From Dichetophora obliterata (lineage: Eukaryota; Arthropoda; Insecta; Diptera; Sciomyzidae), in assembly GCA_963920525.1 (NCBI GenBank), contig OY986438.1, forward strand, positions 133,764,671 to 133,828,670: a DNA stretch of 64,000 nucleotides, written 5' to 3'. The notes under the pieces were generated by a model that was not told where the DNA came from, ran no database searches, and saw nothing but the letters and a program-made list of their open reading frames with translations. This document shows positions 21,460 to 33,443 of the stretch, piece by piece; position 1 is the stretch's first letter, and the number at the start of each line of letters is the position of its first letter. The translations under genes and the position numbers were made by a program.

Positions 21460-22345
21460 CACCCTTTCACTTTGTGCAGGGTGAGTACAATATGCAGCCT
21501 AAATGTGACCCCGGCAATTGTCCAGGCAGGGGTGTTCCTGCTTCAGGAAGCCTTTAATTGGTATTGGTATGGGTGCAAAAGGGCCTTACTTAGTGTTAGT
21601 TGATGGTAAAAGTGGTCTAGAGTTTCGTCCGGTGGGAGAGTCAGGCATTCGTACGGGCCCAAAAGTAGGAGGTGTTGGTGGGTGTTAGTGCTGGTAGTTT
21701 TCTAGCAAAGGGTGCCCCTTAAAGGCCATTTAGTGGTGGTGTTATATAGATAGAACGTCGGAATTTTAAGGCCCTAAAGCAGGATAAATCCAATATTTCG
21801 GTTTGAACGGGAAAGGCTGTAAAAAGAGTTCCTGGATTGGTCCGGTCTAACTCTGCTGGTTCAACGATGGGTAAGACCCCAAAAGTAAAAGACGATATGA
21901 AATCTTCGTCAAAGCTTTCAGAATCGGCGAAGAAGGCTGCGAACAAGAAAAGTTAGAAAGCTGTGGTTTCAGGCATGGACAATATCAGAAAAATTAAATT
22001 AATTTCAGGTGACCTATTTAAAGTAAAACTCGAATGTGGAATGAGAGGTGTGCATCTGTAGGCGTTTACTGGGGTTGCTAGCCGTTATGAAGAAATGATT
22101 TCAGAGGTCATTCTCGAAAATAAGTGCCTGTATGAACGTCTCTAGCTGTTTCAGGCAATGAAATATAGTTCGTCTCCTGTTTTAGGCATTCAGAGTAGCG
22201 CATTGGCAACCGCTCTTCCGATGGCACAGGCTGTTCTACCTGTGTCCTTGTCAACTGCTCAGCAGGCAAAGCCGGTTGAGACATGGTCGTTGGTTGTGCG
22301 CAGCAAGACAGCTGGTTAATGACGCGGTGGTTAAGGAGGCTGATC
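21460..22345 (+). pseudogene. LINE ORF1 (gag-like) remnant with 5' UTR-like lead
   Basis: A GC-richer block. From about 21866 a plus frame shows MGKTPKVKDDMKSSSKLSES, then after a stop MDNIRKIKLISGDLFKV, later RYEEMISEVILENKCLYERL, and near 22275 PVETWSLVVRSKTAG. A shift follows into DAVVKEADPTLGA. A Ser/Lys-rich N-terminus, a coiled-coil-like E..I.EVI.EN stretch and an ETWS-VV motif resemble ORF1 of jockey/R1-group LINEs. Several stops and a frameshift make it non-functional. 21460-21840 looks like the 5' UTR of the same element (G-rich, repeated GGTGTT). The minus-strand frames here are shadows. Confidence 0.45.
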
Positions 22346-22821
22346 CCACTCTTGGAGCAAAATGGTGAGACTAAGTTAAAAAATACATTACATTGCTGAA
22401 ATTGATCTTTCAGGGGATTGCCATCGACGTAATTATTGTTATCGATTGATTGTCGAATTGATAGAAGCATAGTTGAGCGTCAGAGTTCTAGACATGATTG
22501 AGCATAGAAATTATGCAATTAAATTGTCAGGGAGCACATGCAGTCATGCGTGTCATGCGGGCAGTTATTGTTAGAAAAGTGTGTTAGTCTTGCACTGATT
22601 TATATGCAACCCAAGGTTGTATTAGAGGCCTCCCTGCTAGCATGCGCATGTTTTCTGATCTCAGAGCAAACGTTGCTGTTTTTTGTGGGGTTAGATAGAC
22701 CTTCCTAGGTGGCGCTGGGATGAGGATATCTACTAAAACGTAGTATTCCCTGTATTTTGTTTTTATATTAACAATTTTAAATGTAAATTTCATTAAAGTT
22801 TCTTCTAAATGACTGATAGTT
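22346..22821. other. Spacer after the LINE ORF1 remnant
   Basis: No clear coding content. A GC-richer piece (22480-22740) may still belong to the decayed LINE. The minus-strand frame at 22584-22793 has no recognisable motif and is not reported as a gene. Confidence 0.3.
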
Positions 22822-23222
22822 TAAATCATACTTGATTTTAAATACAAATTCTAGTTGTTTGATAGTTTAAAATCGTTTATTGAGCTTTAGGTCAAGGTAA
22901 GAACAATTAATTGTTCTAACGAATCTTTCCAAAGAAAAAACAACAACAACAACAACGTTTTCAATATGAAAAGGAAAACATTACTAGCTGATTTTATGGT
23001 AATTTCGGCCCTGCTAAAGGCTTCATCAGAAATCTTTGTGATACGCAGTGCAAGCGCGTATGTGATGTTTTCCTTTTCATATTGAAAATGTTGTTGTTGT
23101 TGTTCTTTCTTTGGAAAGATTCGTTAGAACAATTTATTGCTCTTACCTTGACCTGAAGCTCAATAAACGATTTTAAAATATCAAATAACTAGAATTTGTA
23201 TGTAAAATCAAGAGTAAATTTC
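22822..23222. mobile_element. Fold-back MITE with ~155-bp arms
   Basis: The left arm (22822-22982) is mirrored at 23063-23222 with few differences. Paired landmarks include ATACAAATTCTAGTT, AACGAATCTTTCCAAAGAAA and TTCAATATGAAAAGGAAAAC. The CAACAACAAC run in one arm is matched by GTTGTTGTTG in the other. The ~80-bp loop contains CTTCATCAG and GCAAGCGCGTA. No target duplication was fixed. The arms are close enough to form a long RNA hairpin if transcribed. Confidence 0.85.
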
Positions 23223-23388
23223 TCACTTGAAGTATCAATTTGTCAGTTTTTCTCCCATTTCATATTTTCATGTTTGTTGTATTTTTGCTTTACTTTAGTC
23301 TTTATGCTTATGTTATTATTATGGAGTCCAAAAGTCCAATATACCACCAAAAAGACAAATTCAAGATCCTAAACCCATTAATGACTCA

Positions 23389-23564
23389 TGGGTATTTAAA
23401 TACCCATAAAACAGTGTTTACGAAAAAGGCCATATCTCGAAAGTGTTTGCCTCTCGTATTCTATATTTATCAGGTGTTCATTATAACAAAAGAATGTTGA
23501 CATATATGCAAATTTTTATTAACACCAAGAACCCGGATTATCCGATTGGGTATTTAAATACCCA
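23389..23564. repeat. Two copies of an 18-bp perfect palindrome
   Basis: TGGGTATTTAAATACCCA occurs at 23389-23406 and again at 23547-23564, 158 bp apart. Each is fully self-complementary. The surroundings are otherwise not duplicated in an obvious way, so these could be the two ends of a very short element (about 23389-23564) or conserved cores of a repeat. Confidence 0.7.
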
Positions 23565-24125
23565 ATGCAGATCTCAAATACGGTGACAGTTACAAACCTG
23601 AAATTTTGCAAAGCAACTTCTATGGCTACTTATCTACAAAGTTTCAAAAAAATCGAAAACACAAAGGTCAGATTTTGCTCAAAATTAGTCGAATTGATAT
23701 GGAATCATCGATAAATATGACTATATATACCTGGTGAGGCGCTTCCAGTAAGCAATAAAATCAGGTTAAGGAATTACCTGTAGAAGTAAGAAATATGCTG
23801 AAATAAAATTGGGTTTTTTTATAACGTTTTCTATAAACAGATAAAGAAAACTTTATAAAACTGCCAAAAAAATTCCAACTCCGACATTTTAATTAAGATA
23901 CCTTGTTACATTTAATTGTGACCCAGCAAGTTACAAGGGACATTACTTTTGAAATTAGAGCATTTTAAATATTCATCTAATACAAAACATTCAAACTTTA
24001 TTCATTAAAATTATTATAAAGATGATCATAGACACATAATTACTAAATCCTAATCAAATATCAGTAAACAATTTGTGTATGCTTAAGTTTTTTGTCCTGT
24101 TTTGAATCTTTCAAAAAGTCTTAGG

Positions 24126-24730
24126 ACCGGTTTCACAATCAATACTTAAGTTGTACTTAAGTGTAAGCTATAAGTATAAGCTCTGAAAATGCGTTTCATC
24201 AAACTTACTTAAGTTCAACTTAAGTTCAACTAAGTAAACTCGTGAACTTAAGTATAACTTAAGACATCGACAGCACACAACTGCCCAGCAGCGGATTTGC
24301 CAGTGGCTACCATAGAACTAATACAGAATAATTTACCAGGTAAGGAAGCATTACTTTTTTCAAAAAGTAATGCGTCTGCATATAGCAGAAGTAATTAACT
24401 CATACCTCATTACCTGTAATGTAGCATACAAGGAAAAGTAATGCAGTGATTTTTATAACTTAATACAAGTATGTAGTATGTTACTCCATAACTTCTAGGT
24501 AATGCTGAAGGGAGGCGATCACTTACCTCCTGTCTCATTCAATGTTAAATGTAAGGCCTTTTATGCATAGTAAGGTAATATAGTTGGAAGTAGTGGTCAT
24601 TACAAGGTAATTGATGCTTCATTTATTCGGAATATATTCCATCCGCTACTGGGTGATTATATATTGCAAAATAATTAAACTAATCAGAAAAACTAATTGG
24701 TACAACTTAAGTAATGATTATGAAACAGGA
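24126..24730. mobile_element. MITE with ~30-bp TIRs and AAGTAATG-rich interior
   Basis: The left end CCGGTTTCACAATCAATACT, continuing TAAGTTGTAC, is mirrored by GTACAACTTAAGTAATGATT followed by ATGAAACAGG at 24700-24729. The interior repeats words such as ACTTAAGTT and AAGTAATG. It is non-coding. Target duplication not resolved. Confidence 0.7.
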
Positions 24731-26939
24731 ATTTAATTTCTGAGCGTTAGTTACTGGTCGTAGATGAAGGAATTAAATAAGAAAACTGTGACAATATAAC
24801 AGGAACCTAAAAGTATAAAGATTTACTCAAATATTTTACAAATGCTTAATACATTCAAGTTCAATGTTTCTAATCTTAATATATAACACTTTCAAGAAAT
24901 GGCTTCTAGACTACTTAAAATGGCTGATAATGAATTACGGTAATCTTTAACAAAATAAAATAGTTTTCTAAAAACCTTTATGTACAAAAAAAAACTAATC
25001 TATTTTTTAAATAAAAAAAACAATTTCCAAATAATTCCAGAATATATTTTCCATAAATACTGGCTTTGATGTTCATAAAAACAGTTTGTATGCCTCAACT
25101 TTGATAACCTTGAAACACCGGTATTTTTATTTTTGAACAGCTTTTCAAATCCAATCCACAACTTTGATATTATACTTTGACTTCACACAGCTCAGTTCTT
25201 TAATAGTCAGAACTTCCGGCTGTAGGGTATCAGACGCTGTTGATTAAAAGCAAACAAAGGTTACATTAGTCTATTTCATGAAGAATTTTGTAAGCATATC
25301 TCTAGAATCTAGCATTTATAATACGAGTATAAACTCTAGCTTCCAAAACAGGTGATATGAGAGTTTTTGATATGCTTTTCCCAACGTTCGACACACTCAC
25401 CCTTCGTCCGACAAAATCGGACCTATAATGTCACAAGATGGGAAAAAATCCCTTGAGAGGTGGTTATTCCCCAAAATTTTACTTCAGTCGCGTATCTGAC
25501 TCATGGCTGTCGACTAGACGATAACTTGCCTTTCGATTGCATCGTCACTATCTTGTCCATGACCACACTAGGAATGTGCAGCTCTCAGCAAAAGTCGACT
25601 TCGACTTTTTCAATCGATGAAAATGTAAAAGTCGACTTATCGACTTTTTCTTCCTTTAGAAGTCGACTTTTCAACTTTTTTCGACTTTTTTTAATCGCTT
25701 TTGCACTTCTTTTGTTAGACACTAAAAAAGCAAATAATTCAATATGAAAAATGTGTTTTATTGTTAAAAAACAAAAACATAATTCTTCAGTATATACATA
25801 AAATAAAAAAAAAACACAAAATATTGCAATTTTAGTTCTTGTATAGAAAATATTTAGCCCTAACCGCCGAGTAAAAAGTGTGTTAACAAATCTTTGGTAG
25901 CGATCCTTGGTAAAGTTTTTGACTTATGTTGGTTTCAAAAAGCATTTTTCGAAAAAACTTCAAACGCTTTTTGGATGAAGATTATAGTATGAACGGGGTT
26001 TTTTCCGAACTAACATAATACCTTGTACCTTTAAATGTATTGATGCAAGGTTTTTAATAATAAAATGAAAATTAAACAAAATAAATCTTAAACGAAACTA
26101 AAAATAAAACGAATATTTTTTTTAAAATTGTTTTCTCTTTTATTTGGTCACTCAAATATTGGGTTACAAATAGAACAACTTATTCAAAATGGACCTCATT
26201 AAAATTTGGGCAATTAAAAATGAGAATTATAATCGTCCAATTTTTTTATTTTAGGCGATTTTCTTTTTTCACATCAGACCACAGATCTCAGCAGATCTGA
26301 TCAAACCGACCATAACCTGAGCTGACATCAGATCAAACAAAAATTGGTCAGATTTGGTAATGAAACACTTTAGGAACATTTGCATCTTTCGTCCACTTAA
26401 ATGTCAAGATATATAATTTTTTAGATAAATAGCTAAATTTAATAAAAAATAGTACATTCTTAACTAGTGCCAGCACTTTTTTGCTTATTGTTTTTTTTTT
26501 ATGGCAGCCGATTGCTTAGTGCTCAGTAAAAAAATTCTGAGCTCGTCGACAGCATCTGACTAACACTCAGACCATGACCAGACCATGAAAAGAAACGCAT
26601 ATATTGAAAACAGCTAAGTCTGAGGTAAAAAATAAACGCTGATCTGTTTTTGACAACTCATGCTCAGCTCGGATGTAATAAAGAAAAACGCCTTTTATTA
26701 GTTTTTTTTTTTTATAACCAAAAACAAAATTGAGTTTTTAGTTCAAATCGGTATTGTAACTTTAAAAAGCAACCATTTCAATACAATTCATATTTTATTT
26801 TAAATTTTCGATTAAAAGCTCAAAAAGTGTTCCAAAGTAATTTTTTCACGAAAAAGCAACTACATTAACTTCTAGTTTTCACTAAAAATTTACAAAATAT
26901 TCTCCAAAAGTTCTAAGTAGAATTAAAATGTATACACTA
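24731..26939. other. AT-rich DNA with an AAGTCGACTT repeat cluster
   Basis: At 25590-25695 the words AAGTCGACTT and TCGACTTTTT are repeated four to five times in both orientations. Positions 26270-26345 and 26520-26660 repeat CAGATCTGATCA-like and CTGAGCT-like words. These look like eroded repeat ends. Short frames such as 25460-25747 overlap the repeat cluster and are not gene-like. Confidence 0.4.
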
Positions 26940-27549
26940 GGGTTTTCCATCCTGGGATCCCGAAATCCCGGGAGCAAGAACCATTCCTTCCAGCAACGCC
27001 GAAGTTTGTCTGGCCACTCGTCGATAGCAGTACGCATCTCATTCATGGGGAATTCGTCACTGCTCGAACGAGTGCGCGCTTATAGACTCAATATTGGAGT
27101 GTAGAGAAAAACAAGCCATGGCCTCTAAGATGGACCACAATTTTTTTGGTGGTTTTTGAGCCAAGTTTGACTCATTTTTGATTCATGAGCTGTAGCGGAG
27201 TCTTGTTGAAAGGTCCATTGCTTTTTCCTGAACATTGTCTTTCGGAACAAACTGATATTTGTTGAACTCTATGGTAGAGCATTTTTTGCGTATCACCAAC
27301 GCATCTGTCTCAATTTTCACTTGTGACTAACCTTTAGTAAATCATACGCGATATGCTGCCCATTCTGATTTTCATCTCCCACAACATGATTTTCTGTTTG
27401 CGCAGCGGATGACGGCGAATTCGTTTCTGCACGTCTTTGATGGCTTGTGACGTTCTCACAGTACGCTGACGGTTGGACTTCGTACGGTCGATTACATCAC
27501 TAGTATCACCGAATAACTTCACCGTTACACACAAAAATTCGCATGACAC
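26940..27549 (-). pseudogene. Broken mariner/Tc1-type transposase
   Basis: Read on the minus strand from ~27549. First come HTH-domain words (DTSDVIDRTKSNRQRTVRTS, then IKDVQKRIRRHPLRKQKIM), typical of the N-terminal DNA-binding region. The middle of the protein is largely missing. Then FQQDSATAHESKMSQTWLKN follows, keeping the Asp of the catalytic QQDSAPAH box. In another frame comes WSILEAMACFSPHSNIESIS, matching the region after the third catalytic residue. NEMRTAIDEWPDKLRRC follows near the C-terminus. The SPDLNP box itself and the first catalytic Asp are not seen. Frameshifts and deletions make it a dead fragment. A hAT-style TIR-like word (TAGGG then GGGATCCCGAAATCCCGGGA) abuts at about 26939. 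Confidence 0.75.
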
Positions 27550-29124
27550 CTATCAGCAACAGCATCCGGAAGATATCCCTTTTTCCGAAGCTTCAATTTT
27601 GCAAGCCAATTACGACAACACAATTTTCTGGCAAGCAACATTGGCTGAGGCCGAAAACTTTTATCGTGCTTATGTAGCATAAATGTCAATTGTTAAATAT
27701 CCGACAAGTAGAAGTCGATGCGTTCAACAGTTTTCGAGAGCAAATACATATCTGCGTCGATAAGCAATAACAGCTTAAGTCTGATTGCAAAGTTTTGAGA
27801 AATCTTGCTTGAAAGTTCTTAACCGCCATATAAGTTTATATGAAAAGGTATTTAGTTTTTGTGTCATAACATTAGCTAAAGCTCCAGTTTGTTTATAGTT
27901 CTATATGCGTGGAATACTCAATAAACTCTGTTCTCTATTACGTTGACTTAAGCTATTACTGCTTATCGGCACAGACATTTCTTCGATATATCCTTGATTT
28001 AGATTTTTTCTAGCACTCTGTCACTTAAGTCGTCACAATTCAGTCTCGGTTGCATAAATATAACCCATAACCTTACAAAATGTTGTACAACACTTCAGAA
28101 AAAGTTTCACGTCTATTCAACAAAGAGTTTAGTAGTTTACTCGGAACACACACAGAAAATAAATTAAAACAAATTATTTCTCTTTATTATATTAGTATAG
28201 TATTTTATGTTATTTTATATTTAATCTTTGATTCCCTTATTTAACAAGAAATGTAATCTTGAATGTTATCAGAAGTTCCATTTTTTGTGATGCTAAAAAA
28301 GTTTGACTTTTTACCAATCGATTTAACTCTATAGTAAATTTAAAAGAATCTGATGAAAAAATTTACCCTACATGCAATTTTTATCACAATTGTTTGCGTT
28401 CGTGCTCTTGACTTATTTTTATGTTACTTTTTTTATTTGTATTTTCTACATTCCTCCCCCCTTCCTTATTTCAGTATTGTTGTACCCCATTGCATTGAGT
28501 ATTGTTTTCATTAGTAGTTGCAACCAGAATCAGAAATCAAAGATTTTCAGGAAATGCGAACAATTTCAACGGTAGAAAAATAATAAATGTAAGAAAACTG
28601 CAATCAATTGAATTGATTCCTCGATCTATTTATTTATTTTTTTTTTTTTTTGACAACTGTCTTCTCATTTGTTTCATTCTTCTCAAAATGAATGTCTGCA
28701 ATTTATACAAAAGGATCCTGCTGTTCCGCGCTTGGTAGCATTATATATAGACGCATGAGATGCTTTCAGAGTGCACTGTGAACGACGCAGACAGACACGG
28801 AAAAGTTGTGCGAAGTGTGGCTGACCAAATGACCGAACCCACAAAGAGGTACTGAAGCTGAATATTGCAATTGTGGTAGAGATTGATGAAACTGGTGAGC
28901 TCGTTTGATGGATCAATTGCAACCGAGTCTGTAGCACGTCGTATATTTGTAATTGATTTGTTTATTGCGAGGGCAACACAAGTCATGGTGGGTTGGGAAG
29001 CATCACCAACGACCTTCTCCTTGTAGGTATTGTTTTTAGTTACTTCGTTGTTACTTCACGTAGAACGCTTCGACTTTTAGTTGCTTAGCGGTTGGAGTAA
29101 TATTGCAGAGGCCAAGCTAGTTAA
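27550..29124. other. Intergenic DNA, no recognised gene
   Basis: 28690-29000 has a more balanced base composition and contains TATATATA near 28742-28750. Overlapping minus-strand frames (28683-28986) reach 80 codons but show no motif I recognise. A small promoter or an eroded gene cannot be excluded. The rest is A/T-rich without structure. Confidence 0.35.
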
Positions 29125-29180
29125 GCGCTATGTTGCTGGTGTTGATGTTGGTGGTGTTGATGTTGGTGGTGGTGATGTAG
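29125..29180. repeat. GTTGGTGGTGTTGAT microsatellite-like repeat
   Basis: About four imperfect tandem units of GGTGTTGATGTTGGT. Translation products of this stretch are low-complexity and are not considered coding. Confidence 0.7.
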
Positions 29181-31690
29181 CAACTTATACTATGATAGTG
29201 TAGTGTTGCTTGTAAGCAAATTTGGCTTACTTCTGTGGTAGTCAAGTTCAAAAGCCAAGATTCTTGGCTGTGCAAAAACAGGAATTGTTCGTAAAGAGTT
29301 GAAAATTGCACAAATGTTTGTGTTGATTTAAAGTTGCTTGTTTATTAAAAAAGTTTTTATTGAAAATAAATTTTCATAGAGAATAGTGCAAAAAGCTGGC
29401 AGTCACTGGTTGCGATACTGCTGCCTCTGTTGTCTAAACTGAGAAGGGGCTTTATATGAAAAACAAAAGTTGTGATATATTTTATTGTGTAAAAAACTAA
29501 AACTACAAACAGCCAGCAAACAACAGAGAAAAGCACTAAAAGTAATGAAAGAACAGTGGTGGAAATTTTTATATAATAACTATTGGTTGCCAGAGATCAA
29601 GCAGAAGTTTGGCTGAGAGAAATAATTGAATAAAAAAATTTGATATGAAAAAGTCGGAAAAAATGGTTGAGTCTTAGCAAAGAAGTAAAGTAAAAAAAAA
29701 ATCAAGTTTATATTGAAATAAAATAACGAAAGTAGTACAAATTTAAGAGCTCAACAAATTTTGTCCAGTGCAGGCATCCTTCGGGAAGCCTTTTGAATTG
29801 GCTAAGGACTAACATCAGGATGAACATAAAAAACAAACGAAAGACATGAAATATCTTTGCACTAGAGCGCAAATATAACACATGTGTTAAGGGACCCAAT
29901 AGGCACACTATCATAACCACACCCCACACGAACTATATCATATGATCGGTATGTCCACTCCCCAGCATATGCAAACAGACCCACTACATGACAGCTTTAG
30001 GTAATAGAATAAATAGAAGAAAAAGTAAGCTAGGAGCGTTTTCTCAAAAGGGTACTCACAGAAATGGCCCCACAGCAAAGGACACTTTTTTTCTGAAAAG
30101 CTGTGTTCAGTTCCATCAAAACTCAGTGGCGGATTCAGAAACACCATTTGGGGGGGGGGCGATCCAAAACATTGTGACTTCGTAGTAGTTGCAGGTATTG
30201 GCGATAGTCACTAAAATTACGTGGTAAGCATATGAAAATATTTAATAAGAAAGACTTTCACTCTGAGAGACAATTTCATATTTTGTGTCAATAAAGTTTC
30301 TGATATACGCCCGGTGCCCGTGTCGGTAAATGTCCGGCTTTCATACAATGTACGAACGAAGACCGATTCGGGCACTCGTCAGTTTATTGTGTCCGAATAT
30401 AGTCGCTCGTTTTTAAACACTTTATTGACATAATACAGACTTACTACGGTACTATTTCAGGTACCTTGTTGTACCTGTCAGGTACTTGTTGGGTATGTTT
30501 CGGGTACATTATAGTTAAGACTCAGGCCAGTTTCGATACATAACAGCTACTTTATTGACACAATATATACATTTTTTTCTCGGGTCCTGTTCGCTGAAGC
30601 TCGTTTGCATTCGGCTTAATATCAACGTGCGATTAATTTTTTTTTCAAAAACTTCGCAGTTTTTCGTTACTACTTGTAGCTTTTAAAAATAAAATTGAGT
30701 CCGATACTCTGGACTTTTGTGCCTGAGTAGTTTGGTACGGACACAAATTGTTTCTCGGGCACGGTGGATAAAAACTTAATTCACTTATAATTGCAATCTA
30801 ATTAAATATAAAAAACAAAAATATTTGGAAAAATATAAAAACTGTTTTTTTGAATAAAACGATTATGCCGATTTTTAAAAAATCAGTTGATCAATTATTT
30901 GGATAAAAAGACCAGTTATCCAGTCTTCACTGACTTTATATTTAAAATTCATATGCATGAAATATAAAAAAGTTTACATAACTGAAATAAAAAAATGAAA
31001 ACTAATTAAAATGCTGTCTTAAATTTTTGAATTAATGTACTACAAAACTTCCAAGCCCTGTTTGAAAAATCTAATCACGACATGAAATTTAATCTATGCT
31101 TCCGTGTTTTGCCATATTTATCGACGACTTGATCCACAGTCACTTCAATGTCATAATGAATATTTTATAAAGTAAGACCGTTCAATCTTTCTTCTGTTGT
31201 TGTAGAATATTTTTCGAATATGTTTTAATTCTTAAGAAAATTCAGTTTCTCCACTTAACTCTCCGATGCCTCACAAGGTCCCTTGTGACCTATGCAGTTT
31301 CCAACGTTGAAGCATTTCAAAATGATTCGCCCGAAAAGCCGCAGCTTTCCTGACTTCTTTAAATGGGATGTATAGAAGCAAATGATATTAGATATGATAC
31401 TATAATGTAAAATATTTTTATTATAATGGTCGTGTTGATACCAATTATGGCGGTTTTGCATTACAATGTCCACAGCGACCCTGTATAGGCTTTCATACAA
31501 TATTCTCATATTTTTGTTTTTGCTGGAGTTTCCTCTTTACTTATTTGTGTTTTATAACTATAATAGCTGAAACCCGGAGTTTCCCACGCCCAAGTTGCCA
31601 AAATCCCATGCTATCAGTGAAACTAAATGTGTAAATTTTGGTAGAATACTGAATTCCGAAAACCAGCACTCTGCCAGCACATCTGTATAC
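29181..31690. other. Intergenic DNA with possible eroded transposon ends
   Basis: 30124-30165 reads CAGTGGCGGATTCAGAAACA and then runs into a string of ten or so G. This style of sequence is often seen at ends of repeats in insect genomes, but no partner end was located. CCGGTGCCCGTGTCGG near 30311 and CTCGGGCACGGTGG near 30754 could be decayed inverted ends of a ~450-bp element. No gene is supported. Confidence 0.35.
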
Positions 31691-32147
31691 ATAAAAAAAA
31701 GATAAGTTCAAAAAATTAAAACCCCACTACTTAAAATCAAGCTCTTAAAAGTATGCAACAAGAAAATGTTCTCATCTGAAATTTTTATGTATAAACTATT
31801 CAATGTTTTTTGTTTTTTAAATAAACAACTTACACATAATATATTTTAATGTGTTTTATACATATTCATAGTGATATTCAGGAGATATCCGTGGTCGTAT
31901 GCCACCTATCCTAACAAAATAATACATTGTAACCGTGGTGAGCGATCATAAGCTTTAAGGCAAAGTGAATATGTGTGAATATGTATAAAATACAATAAAT
32001 ATATTGTGTGTAAGTTGCTTATTAAATAAACAAAAAACATTGAATAGTTTATACATAAACATTTCAGATGGGAACATTTTCTTGTTTCATACTTTTTAGA
32101 GCGCAATTTTTAGTAGTCGGGTTTTAGTTTTTTGAACTTTTTTTTAT
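31691..32147. mobile_element. Fold-back MITE with ~180-bp arms
   Basis: The left arm (31691-31873) pairs with 31960-32147. Shared landmarks in opposite orientation include AACAAGAAAATGTTC, ATGTATAAACTATTCAATG and TTTTATACATATTCA. The ~85-bp loop holds GATATCCGTGGTCGTATGCC. It is non-coding; the minus-strand frame at 31906-32106 is an arm translation. Confidence 0.8.
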
Positions 32148-32559
32148 TTAAATTATTTGGGGATACAATTTTTATAAAATCAAAAATATTAATCTTTAAC
32201 TTTGGAATTTTGACATAGTCTATGACGTGGTGGTAAATTTTACCCCATTTTAATCTTACTAAAAAATTCTAAAAGAGAGGTTTTTAAAATTATTTCTTGT
32301 TTTAAAACAAGATTTAATAGTTTTGCTTAAAATAAATACAAATTTCAATTTGTTTTTTTTTTAGTTAAACAAAATTGGCACTTTGTTAAACTAGCCTTCT
32401 TTTAAAGACGACAAAAATGTGTACTGAGGTGGTAGTAAATTTTACTGAGGTGGTAAAAGTCTAGCACAGTTAAAGTCTAGCTACTTATTAATTACTTGAT
32501 GATCAATTTATAAACAAAGATGTTTATTATGGCACATAAAATTTTTTTAGTGCATGACT
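32148..32559. other. AT-rich spacer
   Basis: No gene. Two similar phrases (GGTGGTAAATTTTACC near 32229 and GGTGGTAGTAAATTTTACTG near 32430) suggest a short internal duplication. Confidence 0.4.
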
Positions 32560-33395
32560 ATGTCCTACAGCAGGCGCCACATTCAATTAAATGTGGCGTC
32601 ACAAAATCTATAATAAGCGGAATAAAATAAATAAGACGCTTTATTCTATTTAATGTGACATCACATAGCCTTTAATCTGCGGACGTGGAAAAAGCTTTCA
32701 ACGATACCTCATTTGTCAAAATATGATAAATATTTTAGAAGTTAGTGGTTTAGTTCACTTTCTGTACTCTAGAGGGCACCATATAAAATTCAATTTTACG
32801 TCACATAGCTTTTAACCACTGGACGAAGAAAACGCTTCCAACGATACCTCATTTGTCAAAATATGATAAGTAGCATAGAAGTTAGTGGTTTAGTTTACTT
32901 TATGTCATCTAGAAGGTGCTATAATAAATTGTATGCTACGTTACATATTTAATAACCAGCGGACGATCAAAACGTTTCCAACGATACGTCATTTGTTAAA
33001 TTCTGATTAGTAGTTTAGAAGTTAGGGGCTTAGTTGACTTTCTGTCCTCTAGATAGCGCCATATTATATTAAATGTGACGTCATAGCTAGCGGGCTATCA
33101 AAACGCTTTCAACGATACCTCATTTGTTAAATTCTGATAAGTAATTTAGAAGTTAGGGGCTTAGTTGATTTTCTGTCCACTAGAGAGCGCCATATTTTAT
33201 TTAATGTGACGTCATAATTAGCGGACGATCAAAACGCTTCCAACGATACCTCATTTGTTAAATTCTGATAAGTAGTTTAGAAGTTAGGGGTTTAGTTGAC
33301 TTTTTGTCCTCTAGAGGGCACTATAACTTTTCGTCGCATAACTTTTCTTCATCGGACAATCAAAACGCTTCTAACGATACCTCATTTTGCTTATG
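32560..33395. repeat. Tandem array, six units of ~130-140 bp
   Basis: The landmark ACGATACCTCATTTGT starts at about 32701, 32841, 32981, 33112, 33243 and 33373, giving spacings of 140, 140, 131, 131 and 130 bp. Each unit contains AACGCTTCCAACGATAC, a TAGAAGTTAG(G/T)GG phrase, CTAGAGGGC(A/G)CC and a GACGTCA-type palindrome. The first three units are longer than the last three, so an indel was fixed and then spread. A partial unit lies at 32560-32640. It resembles a minisatellite or a short piece of satellite. No coding frame persists across units. Confidence 0.88.
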
Positions 33396-33443
33396 TCACT
33401 TAAAATTTTTTTCTCATGTTCAATTCGGACGTAATATCGAATG

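Noticed and set aside
28683..28986. Overlapping minus-strand frames with a nearby TATATATA
   Set aside because: No recognisable residues, and two frames are open at once. The composition is better than average but not enough to call a gene.
30309..30767. Possible inverted ends GGTGCCCG / CGGGCAC
   Set aside because: Pairing is short and interrupted; it could be chance in a GC-richer patch.
31860..31955. tRNA-like or small-RNA-like look of a MITE loop
   Set aside because: No A/B box or cloverleaf can be drawn; it is just the loop of the fold-back element.
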